From NCBI GenBank assembly GCA_030740135.1, contig JASLXW010000308.1, forward strand, positions 1 through 5,210: 5,210 nt of DNA. Reading direction: 5' to 3'. Source of the DNA: Nitrospinota bacterium (GTDB lineage: Bacteria; UBA8248; JACPRG01). The position numbers were made by a program, and so were the translations under genes. The stretch's first letter is position 1. Every line of letters starts with the position of its first letter. Shown one piece after another: positions 1 through 5,210 of this stretch. The notes beneath the pieces were generated by a model. That model had not been told where the DNA came from, ran no database searches, and saw only the letters and a list, made by a program, of their open reading frames with translations.

Positions 1-519
1 AAGCCCTCGCAGATCGGCCGTGCGCGAGGCCGGCAGGGCGGCGAACCGGAGGTTGGCCGTCTCCCGGTATACGGCGACCGTCGCCAGCCCCTCCATCCGG
101 CAGATGTAGGTCAGCGTCACCGACTCGCAAAGCGGGGGCGCGTCCGGTCCGTTCGCCGCGCGCAACGCGGCGGCGAAGTGGAGCCCCCCGCCCGTGTGTC
201 CGGGGTTCAGGTAGATGACCTCCTCCCCGTCCAGGATCGGCGCGAGGGCGCGGGCGTAGCCTTCGTGGGAAACCGAAGGGACAACCAGCATCACGAGATC
301 GGCCCCCGGGACAACCTCCGCGAGGTCGGTCGACAGGACCGCTGGCCGAACCGTTCCCTGAACCGCGCCCTGAACGGTGATCCCGTCCCGCAGCGGGGCG
401 AGGCGCTCTTCGGACCGGCTGTGCATCCGGACTTCGCAACCGCGGAGGGTCAGGACGGCGGCGGCGGCGCAGCCCCCGTGGCCGGCCCCGAGAACGGCGA
501 CCGTTCGGATCTCACGCAT
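1..519 (-). CDS. Opine (octopine/nopaline) dehydrogenase-like NAD(P)-dependent oxidoreductase, N-terminal part only
   Basis: This frame has no stop and runs off the left edge, leaving the first 173 residues. The start is ATG at 519. A Rossmann fold opens the protein, with strand TVAVLGAGHGGCAAA (residues 6-20) giving the dinucleotide-binding GxGxxG at 11-16. A second strand at 73-80 (ADLVMLVV) is followed by PSVSHEGYA (81-89), then LNPGHTGGGLHF (104-115). The NPGxTGG segment is characteristic of the octopine/nopaline dehydrogenase family, whose members reversibly condense an amino acid with a 2-oxo acid using NAD(P)H; many family members have untested substrates. The C-terminal substrate domain lies outside the window. 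The first 8 bases (ATGCGTGA) overlap the end of the upstream enolase-superfamily gene, suggesting translational coupling; a weak GGTGG lies 6 bases before the ATG. A ketopantoate-reductase or UDP-glucose-dehydrogenase type Rossmann protein is the main alternative, but the NPGxTGG segment argues against it. Confidence 0.82.
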   Translation of the reverse strand, partial: MREIRTVAVLGAGHGGCAAAAVLTLRGCEVRMHSRSEERLAPLRDGITVQGAVQGTVRPAVLSTDLAEVVPGADLVMLVVPSVSHEGYARALAPILDGEEVIYLNPGHTGGGLHFAAALRAANGPDAPPLCESVTLTYICRMEGLATVAVYRETANLRFAALPASRTADLRGL

Positions 520-1681
520 CGGAGTCCACCCGGTGCTTCGCAATCTTGTCCTCGTCTACGTCGATCCCCATCCCCGGGCCGTCCGGCACGCGGATCGCGC
601 CGCCTTCGAAGGAGAAGGGCGCTTGGATCAGGTCGTCGGTGTAGTAAATCCCGGCGATCCGGCCGTCCTGGGCCTCGGCCGGGGTCGAGACGGGGACCAC
701 GCAGGAGAGCGTGACCGACGCGGCGGCGGCGGCCAGGTGGATGTTGGCGAGGTTGCCCACGCCCGTCTCCACCGAGCCGTTCAGGTTGCACGGGAATCCC
801 GCGGCCCGCGCCACCGCGGCGACCTCCATCGCCCGGTAAAGCCCCCCCGGCTTCGTCGTGTAGATCGAGATGATGTCCGCCGCCCGGCGCTCGAAAATCT
901 CGAGAACGTCATGGGCGTTCCACGCGGTCTCATCCGCCATGACCGGCGTATCCAGGGCGCGCGCGACCTCGGCCATGCGCGCCATCCCCTCGACCGGCTG
1001 CTCGGCGTATTTGAGCCGGACGGGCTCCATGGCTTTGAGCGTCTGAAGGGCCTCCCCCGGACTGGCGTAGCCCTGGTTGGCGTCGACGCAGAGATCGATC
1101 TCCTCCCCCACGGCCTCCCGGACCCGACGGACGAGATCGATGTCCCGCCGGGGGTCCCCGCCCACCTTGATCTTGATCGTCCGGATTCCCTCTTTCACGA
1201 CCTGCCGGCACTCGGCCACGGCCTCGTCGATGGGCAGAAGCCCGATGGAATGCGTGACCGGAATCCGATCCCGGACGCGGCCGCCCAAGAGGGCGTAGAC
1301 GGGAACGCCGAGAGACCGGCCCGTCAGGTCGTAGGCGGCCATCTCGACGGCGGCCTTGGCGTAGGGGTATCCCCGGACCGCGGCGTCCATCTCTTGGTGA
1401 AGCCCCGCGAAGTTCGCGGCGTCCTCATTCAGAACCGCCGGCGCCAAATAGCTCTCGATGACGAACCTCGCCGTGCCCGCCGACTCGCCGAAATAACGGC
1501 CGTAATCGCCCGCCCAATCCTTGAGCGCGGGCGCCTCTCCCCACCCCACCGCACCGTCGTCGCCGGTCATCCGGACGAGGAGATACCCGCCGATGGTGTC
1601 GGTCTTGAGCCCCGTCCACTTGTGAACCCGCCGCGTCGGCAGGGCCACATGGATCGTCTCTATCCGCCGGATTTGAGTCAT
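512..1681 (-). CDS. Enolase superfamily enzyme, muconate-lactonizing (MLE) subgroup
   Basis: A complete 389-residue protein, the usual length for the mandelate racemase/muconate lactonizing family. These are Mg2+-dependent TIM-barrel enzymes that abstract a proton next to a carboxylate. The N-terminal capping domain covers about residues 1-130, with GWGEA at 46-50 and VPVYALLGG at 126-134. The barrel shows the whole MLE-subgroup active site: K170-I-K172 on strand 2, metal ligands D200 (VDANQ), E227 (AEQP) and D250 (ADE), and the opposing base K277 in KPGG. An ETGVGNLANIHLAAA segment (305-319) and a PDGPGMGIDVDE tail (366-377) are typical of the subgroup. Paired lysines indicate MLE/epimerase chemistry (cycloisomerase, dipeptide or N-acyl amino acid epimerase, cis-3-hydroxyproline dehydratase) and not the Lys/His pair of mandelate racemase. 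The exact substrate cannot be assigned. The start is ATG at 1681, fixed upstream by an immediately preceding in-frame TGA and supported by GGAG 8 bases away. Its end overlaps the opine dehydrogenase-like gene, so the two probably act together. Confidence 0.93.
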   Translation of the reverse strand: MTQIRRIETIHVALPTRRVHKWTGLKTDTIGGYLLVRMTGDDGAVGWGEAPALKDWAGDYGRYFGESAGTARFVIESYLAPAVLNEDAANFAGLHQEMDAAVRGYPYAKAAVEMAAYDLTGRSLGVPVYALLGGRVRDRIPVTHSIGLLPIDEAVAECRQVVKEGIRTIKIKVGGDPRRDIDLVRRVREAVGEEIDLCVDANQGYASPGEALQTLKAMEPVRLKYAEQPVEGMARMAEVARALDTPVMADETAWNAHDVLEIFERRAADIISIYTTKPGGLYRAMEVAAVARAAGFPCNLNGSVETGVGNLANIHLAAAAASVTLSCVVPVSTPAEAQDGRIAGIYYTDDLIQAPFSFEGGAIRVPDGPGMGIDVDEDKIAKHRVDSDA

Positions 1682-1862
1682 TCAAACGTCTCCGGATTGT
1701 CCAAAACCTCAGGGAGGGGGAGGAAGCGCGTCCCGCTGTCAAAGAGCAAACCTTAACAGGAGGCGGTTCCGCTGGGCAAGAGTCGTCCGGGGCGTCGAAA
1801 ATCGGCCCTTCTCCGGCGCGCGGCCAAATCATTGGGCGTCGATCAGGCCTCAGGCCCCCGCT
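1682..1862 (-). other. 181-base intergenic gap inside the cluster
   Basis: This is the only sizeable gap between minus-strand genes; the other two junctions overlap. No convincing gene is seen in it. On the minus strand it holds a short GGCCTGAGGCC inverted repeat (around 1846-1856) just after the flavoprotein stop. It also holds a weak hairpin (arms 1802-1807 and 1822-1827, 14-base loop, one G-T pair) followed directly by TTTT, and a TTGACA hexamer at 1742-1737 with no matching -10 box at normal spacing. The hairpin with its short T run could be an attenuator or weak terminator, and the gap could hold a second promoter for the downstream pair. Both ideas are weak on sequence alone. The ribosome binding site at 1690-1693 is the only element called with reasonable confidence. 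Confidence 0.5.
1690..1693 (-). promoter_or_regulatory. Ribosome binding site of the enolase-superfamily gene
   Basis: On the minus strand GGAG is followed by 8 bases and then the ATG at 1681. This is a normal Shine-Dalgarno spacing. Together with the stop codon TGA directly before the ATG, it fixes the start. Confidence 0.65.
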
Positions 1863-3590
1863 TCAATCCTCCACCGGGAGGAACGAACACTCCATCTCCC
1901 CGCGCCCCCCCCGCCTGACGCACGTCACGCGCCGCCATCCGGGGTCGGCCCCGGGATGATCCAGCCGGTAATGGGCGCCGCGGCTCTCTTTTCGCATCCC
2001 GGCCGCGGCGGCCAGCATGCGGGCGGCCCAACACAGGTTTCGAGTTTCGACGGTCGCGCGCATCGCCTGGCGGCGGGCCGCCGGGCCCATGCCGTCCAGG
2101 TCCTCGGGCGAAGCGATCGTCAGGCTCTCCCGGACCCGCGTCTCCAGCGCCGCCAACCGCTCCACCGCCGCATCCAGCCTCGGGCCTTCCCGGATGATGC
2201 CGAGATCGGCTTGGGCCAGCTCCCGGATCTCGCGCCTTACGTCCGCGGCCGGAACGCCTTCCCTCCGGTCCCAGACCGCGTTGAGCCAACGGACGCCCTC
2301 CCCCCCCTCCAACACCTCCCCGGCCTCCGCTCGGACGGCGCTCTCCCCGGCCAGACACGCCGCCGCTTTCCCCGCGCGGCTTCCGAAGACCATGGCGGCC
2401 GAGAGGGCGCTTCCGCCGATCCGGTTCGCCCCGTGGATTCCGCCGGCGTTGTCCCCGGCGGCGAAGAGACCCGCCACGTCCGCGGCCCCGTCGACGTCGA
2501 TCTTCACGCCGCCCAGCCAGGTGTGCGACCCCGGGGCCAGCTCCTGCGGCCGCTCAGTCAGGTCGATCCCGTGGTTCATGTATTGGCGGTGGATGTGGGG
2601 CGCGTACTTGAGGATCCGCTCCAGCGGCAGGTGGGTGCTGTCCAGGTAGATCCCCCCCGCCGGGGTCCCGCGGCCTTCGCGGATCTCCATGGCCATGGCG
2701 CGGCAGATCTCGGCCCGGCCGGCCTGTTCCGCGGTCCCCGGATAATAACGCTCCATGAAGGCCTCGCCCGAGGCGTTGCGGAAGATGCTCCCCATGATGA
2801 TGAAGCCGGTGGGGTGAGGGGCGAATCCCCGCATCTTCTCCGGCGCGACGCAGAGAGGCTGAAAATCGACCATCTCTAGGTTGATCAAAGAGGCCCCCGC
2901 GCGATAGGCCGCCGCGTATCCGTCCCCGGTGATGAGGGGCGGGTTGTCGTGCACAAGGTAGAGGGCCGAGCCGCCTCCCGCGGCCAGAACGACCGCCGGC
3001 GCGGAAACGGCCAGCCATTCGCCCCGGTCGTAATTCCAGGCGGCCGCCCCGACGCAGCGGCCCTCTGAAATCGAGAGGTCCACGAGGACGGCCTGCTCCG
3101 CCCGCTCGACGCCCGGCGTCTTCTTGATCCTCGACGACAGACACTTCATGACGGCCACGCCCGTGTGGTCGTGACCGTGAAGGGCGCGGGGATGGGTGTT
3201 TTTCGGCATTTCCTTCTGGTGGAAGTCTCCGCCCTCCCGAACGAGATCAAGTCCCCAGGTCTCCATCTCGCGGACCAGGGGAACGATCTCCCGCGTCCAG
3301 ACCTCCGTGAGACGGCGGCTGTTCAGGCCCCCTCCATTCCTCAACACGTCTTCGGCGTGGGCCGCCGGGTTGTCCTGGGGATCGCGAATGGCCAGGGCCG
3401 CGCCGAATCCTCCCCGCGCCATGCCCGAGACGCCGCTCGGGACCCGGCCCTTCGTCAGGAGGAGGACCTTCGCCCCCGCCTCCGCCGCGGAGATGGCGGC
3501 GAGACAACCCGCCGCGCCGCCTCCGACAACGAGGACGTCAACGGTCTTCTCGATGACGGGGGGCGGAGGGGGGGGTGGCCGGAGGCTCAA
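1863..3590 (-). CDS. FAD-binding protein of the succinate dehydrogenase/fumarate reductase flavoprotein family
   Basis: A complete flavoprotein of about 575 residues. The FAD-binding strand VDVLVVGGGAAG (17-28) carries GxGxxG, and an S-G-V-S-G-M-A-R-G-G segment (52-61) occupies the place where SdhA has its FAD-linked histidine; none is present, so FAD should be non-covalent. Further family motifs are GEAFMERYYP (275-284), EIREGRG (302-308), SHTWLGGVKID (355-365), LFAAGDNAGG (375-384), HGANRIGGSAL (386-396) and C-terminal ESRGAHYR (535-542). Counterparts of SdhA His354 (H356), Arg399 (R390) and probably Arg286 (R292) remain. The FHPT histidine reads Gln (DFQPL, from 242) and TExxRGEG is missing, so the substrate is probably not succinate or fumarate. 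No signal peptide, membrane-anchor or iron-sulfur subunit gene is present. The start is uncertain: TTG at 3590 overlaps the upstream stop (TTGA) and has GGAG 9 bases before it; GTG at 3632 would add 14 residues. Residues 5-11 are seven consecutive prolines. Confidence 0.9.
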   Translation of the reverse strand: MSLRPPPPPPPVIEKTVDVLVVGGGAAGCLAAISAAEAGAKVLLLTKGRVPSGVSGMARGGFGAALAIRDPQDNPAAHAEDVLRNGGGLNSRRLTEVWTREIVPLVREMETWGLDLVREGGDFHQKEMPKNTHPRALHGHDHTGVAVMKCLSSRIKKTPGVERAEQAVLVDLSISEGRCVGAAAWNYDRGEWLAVSAPAVVLAAGGGSALYLVHDNPPLITGDGYAAAYRAGASLINLEMVDFQPLCVAPEKMRGFAPHPTGFIIMGSIFRNASGEAFMERYYPGTAEQAGRAEICRAMAMEIREGRGTPAGGIYLDSTHLPLERILKYAPHIHRQYMNHGIDLTERPQELAPGSHTWLGGVKIDVDGAADVAGLFAAGDNAGGIHGANRIGGSALSAAMVFGSRAGKAAACLAGESAVRAEAGEVLEGGEGVRWLNAVWDRREGVPAADVRREIRELAQADLGIIREGPRLDAAVERLAALETRVRESLTIASPEDLDGMGPAARRQAMRATVETRNLCWAARMLAAAAGMRKESRGAHYRLDHPGADPGWRRVTCVRRGGRGEMECSFLPVED

Positions 3591-4870
3591 GGCTCGCGGC
3601 TCCGGCGTCCGGCCGTCTCGATGAGGTCGCACGCCCTTTGGACCAGAACGTCGGCGAATTCGGGATCGTTGATGTGGGCGTCGACCCGCCGGACCGGAAC
3701 CCCTTCGAGACCGGTCTCCAGCGCCTTCAGGAAGGCGCCGTCGGCCTCCGGGTCGAACCAGCGGGTCTTGGGACTACCTTCGTGGGGGGAGATCTCGGGG
3801 CCGTCCTCGCGGTCCAGCAACGAAAACCCGCGGAGCGGGACCAGGACTTCCACGGGTCCGGCCGCCGCGTTGAGCTTGCGGGCCACCAAGCCTCCGAGTG
3901 TCCGGCTTTCCTCCGCGCTCACGCGCATCAGAACGATCTCCGCGTTGTAGCGGTGAAGCGTGCGCCGTCCGAACCGCTCGGCGGGAAAATCCTTCACCCA
4001 GAAATTCACCAGGTCCAGCGCGCCGGGGACGACCACCTGGGGGACGCCCGCCTTTCCCGCGCCCTCGAGCCGCTCCGGTCCGGCCGAGAAGCTTCCGCCG
4101 AGCAGGGCGTCCGTCAGCTCGCTCGTCGTCAGATCCACGACCCCGGCGAACATCCCCCGGGCGGCCAGGTCCTCGAGGGCCCGGCCCCCCGGTCCGCTTG
4201 CGTGGAACAGCATCACCTCGTAGCCCTTCGCCTCCAGCCCGGATTTGGCCGCGTCCACGCAGGGTTGGGTGACGCCGAAGGAGGACATCGCGGCCAGGGG
4301 GGGCGGGCGATCCATATCTCCGCACGGACGTGCGGCCATCCCGAGAACGGCCCCGACGGCTTCGGCCAGGATCTTGCGGGTGATGCGGTTCAGGGACAGG
4401 TCCCCGATGGAGGAAAGCATCATGATGTCGCCCGCGCCGACGTAATGGGCGACCTCGCCGGAGGCCATCGCGGAGACCATCACCTTCGGAAAACCGATAG
4501 GGAGGGTCCGCATGACGCCCGTGGCGAGCGTCGTCCCGTTCGCGCCGCCGAGGCCCATGACGCCCTGGACCTCGCCCTTCGCGACCCACCCGCCGACCAG
4601 GCGCGCGGCGCCCTTGACAAGAACCCGCGCCGCGTCCCGGCGGTCTAGCCGGTGGACCGCCGAAAGGTCCATCCCGCCCAGGGCCGCCACCTCCCCCGGG
4701 CGGACGTCCGCCTCCGCCGCGCCCTCTCCCCGGAGGCTCACGTCCACCAGACGGACCGCCGCGCCCGCTTCGCTCAGAAGGATCCGCACAAAGTCATACT
4801 CGGGCATCTTCGTGTCGAGCGTCCCGATGAGGACGATGGTGACCTTCTCGCGGCTCAAAGCGTGATTCAT
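3587..4870 (-). CDS. UPF0261 / Tm-1-like ATP-binding domain protein
   Basis: A complete protein of about 427 residues matching the UPF0261 family, the bacterial relatives of the N-terminal domain of tomato Tm-1, a viral replication inhibitor with a nucleotide-binding site. Family hallmarks appear in order: IGTLDTK (15-21), a glycine-rich GLGGANGT loop (106-113), LPIGFPKVMVSAMASG (123-138), YVGAGDIMM (143-151), SSFGVTQPCV (196-205), FHASGPGGRALEDL (222-235), DLTTSEL (246-252) and the C-terminal DAHINDPEFAD (397-407). The molecular role of bacterial members is not established. They often sit among catabolic genes, as here. The C-terminal TIM-barrel domain of longer homologues is absent. The start is uncertain: ATG at 4870 gives the short leader usual in the family, while ATG at 4903 and GTG at 4921 would add 11 or 17 residues without family-like sequence. 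None has a well-placed ribosome binding site; GGGAGG lies 15 bases before the GTG. The gene is first in the cluster, and its stop overlaps the flavoprotein start. Confidence 0.9.
   Translation of the reverse strand: MNHALSREKVTIVLIGTLDTKMPEYDFVRILLSEAGAAVRLVDVSLRGEGAAEADVRPGEVAALGGMDLSAVHRLDRRDAARVLVKGAARLVGGWVAKGEVQGVMGLGGANGTTLATGVMRTLPIGFPKVMVSAMASGEVAHYVGAGDIMMLSSIGDLSLNRITRKILAEAVGAVLGMAARPCGDMDRPPPLAAMSSFGVTQPCVDAAKSGLEAKGYEVMLFHASGPGGRALEDLAARGMFAGVVDLTTSELTDALLGGSFSAGPERLEGAGKAGVPQVVVPGALDLVNFWVKDFPAERFGRRTLHRYNAEIVLMRVSAEESRTLGGLVARKLNAAAGPVEVLVPLRGFSLLDREDGPEISPHEGSPKTRWFDPEADGAFLKALETGLEGVPVRRVDAHINDPEFADVLVQRACDLIETAGRRSREP
3600..3603 (-). promoter_or_regulatory. Probable ribosome binding site supporting the TTG start of the flavoprotein gene
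   Basis: On the minus strand GGAG is followed by 9 bases and then TTG at 3590, whose last two bases belong to the stop TGA of the upstream UPF0261 gene. For the alternative GTG at 3632 the nearest purine-rich stretch (AAGGG) ends only one base before the codon, which is too close. This favours the TTG start and reinitiation by ribosomes finishing the upstream gene. Confidence 0.45.
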
Positions 4871-5058
4871 CCGTGCGGCATCCGGTCCCGGCGTCGGTGC
4901 CATGAATTTGAGAAGATTCACGCGGGTCGGGCCAAACCTCCCGCCCTGGACTCCCAGGCGATATGATCAATTCGAGGCTACTCAACCGCCCGGGCGTTCG
5001 TCAAACCGAATGGGCCCCGATCATCCGTCCTCGACGCGCGGCCTGAGGCGCCGGCGTC

Positions 5059-5078
5059 GACTTCCGACCGCGGAAGTC
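5059..5078. repeat. Perfect 8-base inverted repeat, candidate operator
   Basis: GACTTCCG and CGGAAGTC are perfect reverse complements separated by ACCG. No T run follows on either strand, so it does not resemble an intrinsic terminator. It lies between the weak minus-strand promoter candidate and the plus-strand promoter-like sequence. This is where a regulator of a divergent gene pair would bind as a dimer, but an operator role is inference. Confidence 0.4.
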
Positions 5079-5135
5079 CGTCCATCCGGTTCTCGGTCCA
5101 ACTCCCCCGACATCCCCCGAATTCAAAAAAAGAGG

Positions 5136-5166
5136 TTGACCCTCCGCGCCAACACGGTCATATTAT
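5136..5166 (+). promoter_or_regulatory. Sigma-70-like promoter pointing out of the right edge
   Basis: TTGACC (5136-5141) matches the -35 consensus at five of six bases. TATTAT (5161-5166) matches the -10 at five of six but at a long 19-base spacing; CATATT (5159-5164) gives 17 bases with a poorer match. The A+T-rich sequence around and after it stands out from the GC-rich surroundings. It would start a plus-strand transcript near 5172, divergent from the cluster. Confidence 0.45.
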
Positions 5167-5198
5167 CTAAGCGTGTAATTGTGGTTGAATAAGTAAGG

Positions 5199-5210
5199 AT
5201 GTTCGTTTGG
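5199..5210 (+). CDS. Possible first codons of a divergent plus-strand gene (partial)
   Basis: An ATG at 5199 opens a frame (Met-Phe-Val-Trp) that runs off the right edge about 30 bases after the promoter-like sequence. A purine-rich AAGTAAGG directly precedes it, but it abuts the ATG more closely than a standard Shine-Dalgarno, so the true start may lie beyond the window. Four codons say nothing about function. A transcription regulator of the cluster would be a common arrangement, but that is a guess from layout only. Confidence 0.2.

Larger units (their letters stand above)
4871..5198. other. Divergent intergenic region, no gene seen
   Basis: No reading frame here looks like a protein. The longest plus-strand frame (4902-5192) is arginine/proline-rich and low-complexity, and it crosses the promoter-like sequence. 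The stretch up to about 5125 is GC-rich and holds a perfect 8-base inverted repeat; the last 65 bases turn AT-rich. For the minus-strand cluster only a weak promoter can be proposed (TTGACG at 5004-4999, 18 bases, TAGCCT at 4980-4975), plus a 5-base CCTGG/CCAGG hairpin at 4945-4958 in what would be its leader. The region therefore probably carries the control elements of this cluster and of a divergent gene to the right. Confidence 0.55.

Noticed and set aside
1714..1742. Perfect -35 hexamer TTGACA on the minus strand in the gap
   Set aside because: At 17 bases downstream the sequence is CCCCTC, with no -10 box at 16-18 bases. The only -10-like hexamer (GACAAT at 1701-1696) is too far away and too close to the start codon.
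377..1756. Long plus-strand open frame of 459 codons opposite the enolase-type gene
   Set aside because: It lies antisense to a clearly recognised protein with all catalytic motifs. Its translation is rich in Arg, Asp, Gly and Pro, as expected for an antisense shadow in high-GC DNA.
1425..1832. Minus-strand frame of 135 codons covering the 181-base gap
   Set aside because: Its ATG at 1832 has no good ribosome binding site, the frame overlaps the start of the enolase-type gene out of frame, and the translation shows no recognisable fold.
1846..1856. GGCCT-C-AGGCC palindrome just after the flavoprotein stop as a terminator
   Set aside because: Only five base pairs with a one-base centre and no following T run. 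Such GGCC palindromes are common by chance in GC-rich sequence.
1863..3590. L-aspartate oxidase (nadB) as identity of the flavoprotein
   Set aside because: The TExxRGEG motif expected in NadB is missing, no nadA or nadC lies nearby, and the C-terminal region differs from what I would expect of NadB. The general family name is safer.
4902..5192. Plus-strand open frame of 96 codons in the right intergenic region
   Set aside because: It is Arg/Pro/Ser-rich with no family-like pattern, begins inside the possible leader of the minus-strand gene, lacks a ribosome binding site and crosses the promoter-like sequence. It looks like a chance frame in GC-rich DNA.

Overview
The window is a GC-rich bacterial segment. 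Long coding frames fill almost all of the minus strand, and codons ending in C or G dominate, with many CCC, CGG, GGG and GCC runs. That fits a high-GC free-living bacterium such as the metabolically versatile soil, sediment or groundwater lineages. Nothing in the window, such as a ribosomal RNA or a lineage-specific marker, allows a name to be given.

The layout is a minus-strand gene cluster read from right to left. First comes a UPF0261/Tm-1-like protein (about 3587-4870). Its stop overlaps the probable TTG start of a large FAD-binding protein of the succinate dehydrogenase/fumarate reductase flavoprotein family (1863-3590). A 181-base gap follows. Next is an enolase-superfamily enzyme of the muconate-lactonizing subgroup (512-1681). 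Its last 8 bases overlap the start of an opine (octopine/nopaline) dehydrogenase-like NAD(P) enzyme, which runs off the left edge (1-519, partial). To the right, 4871-5210 looks non-coding. It holds a perfect 8-base inverted repeat and an AT-rich plus-strand promoter-like sequence, and it probably separates this cluster from a divergent gene starting at or just past the right edge.

Taken together, these look like genes of a catabolic or biosynthetic pathway for a small carboxylated, possibly amino-acid-derived compound: a flavin dehydrogenase/reductase, a Mg-dependent epimerase/cycloisomerase-type enzyme and an NAD(P) imine/keto-acid oxidoreductase, plus a conserved protein of unknown role. 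The two overlaps suggest translational coupling within each pair. The substrate cannot be read from the sequence. There are no mobile elements, CRISPR arrays, tRNAs or rRNAs. The most notable points are the unusual gene combination, the altered substrate loop of the flavoprotein, its polyproline leader beside a G8 tract, and the inverted repeat in the divergent intergenic region.
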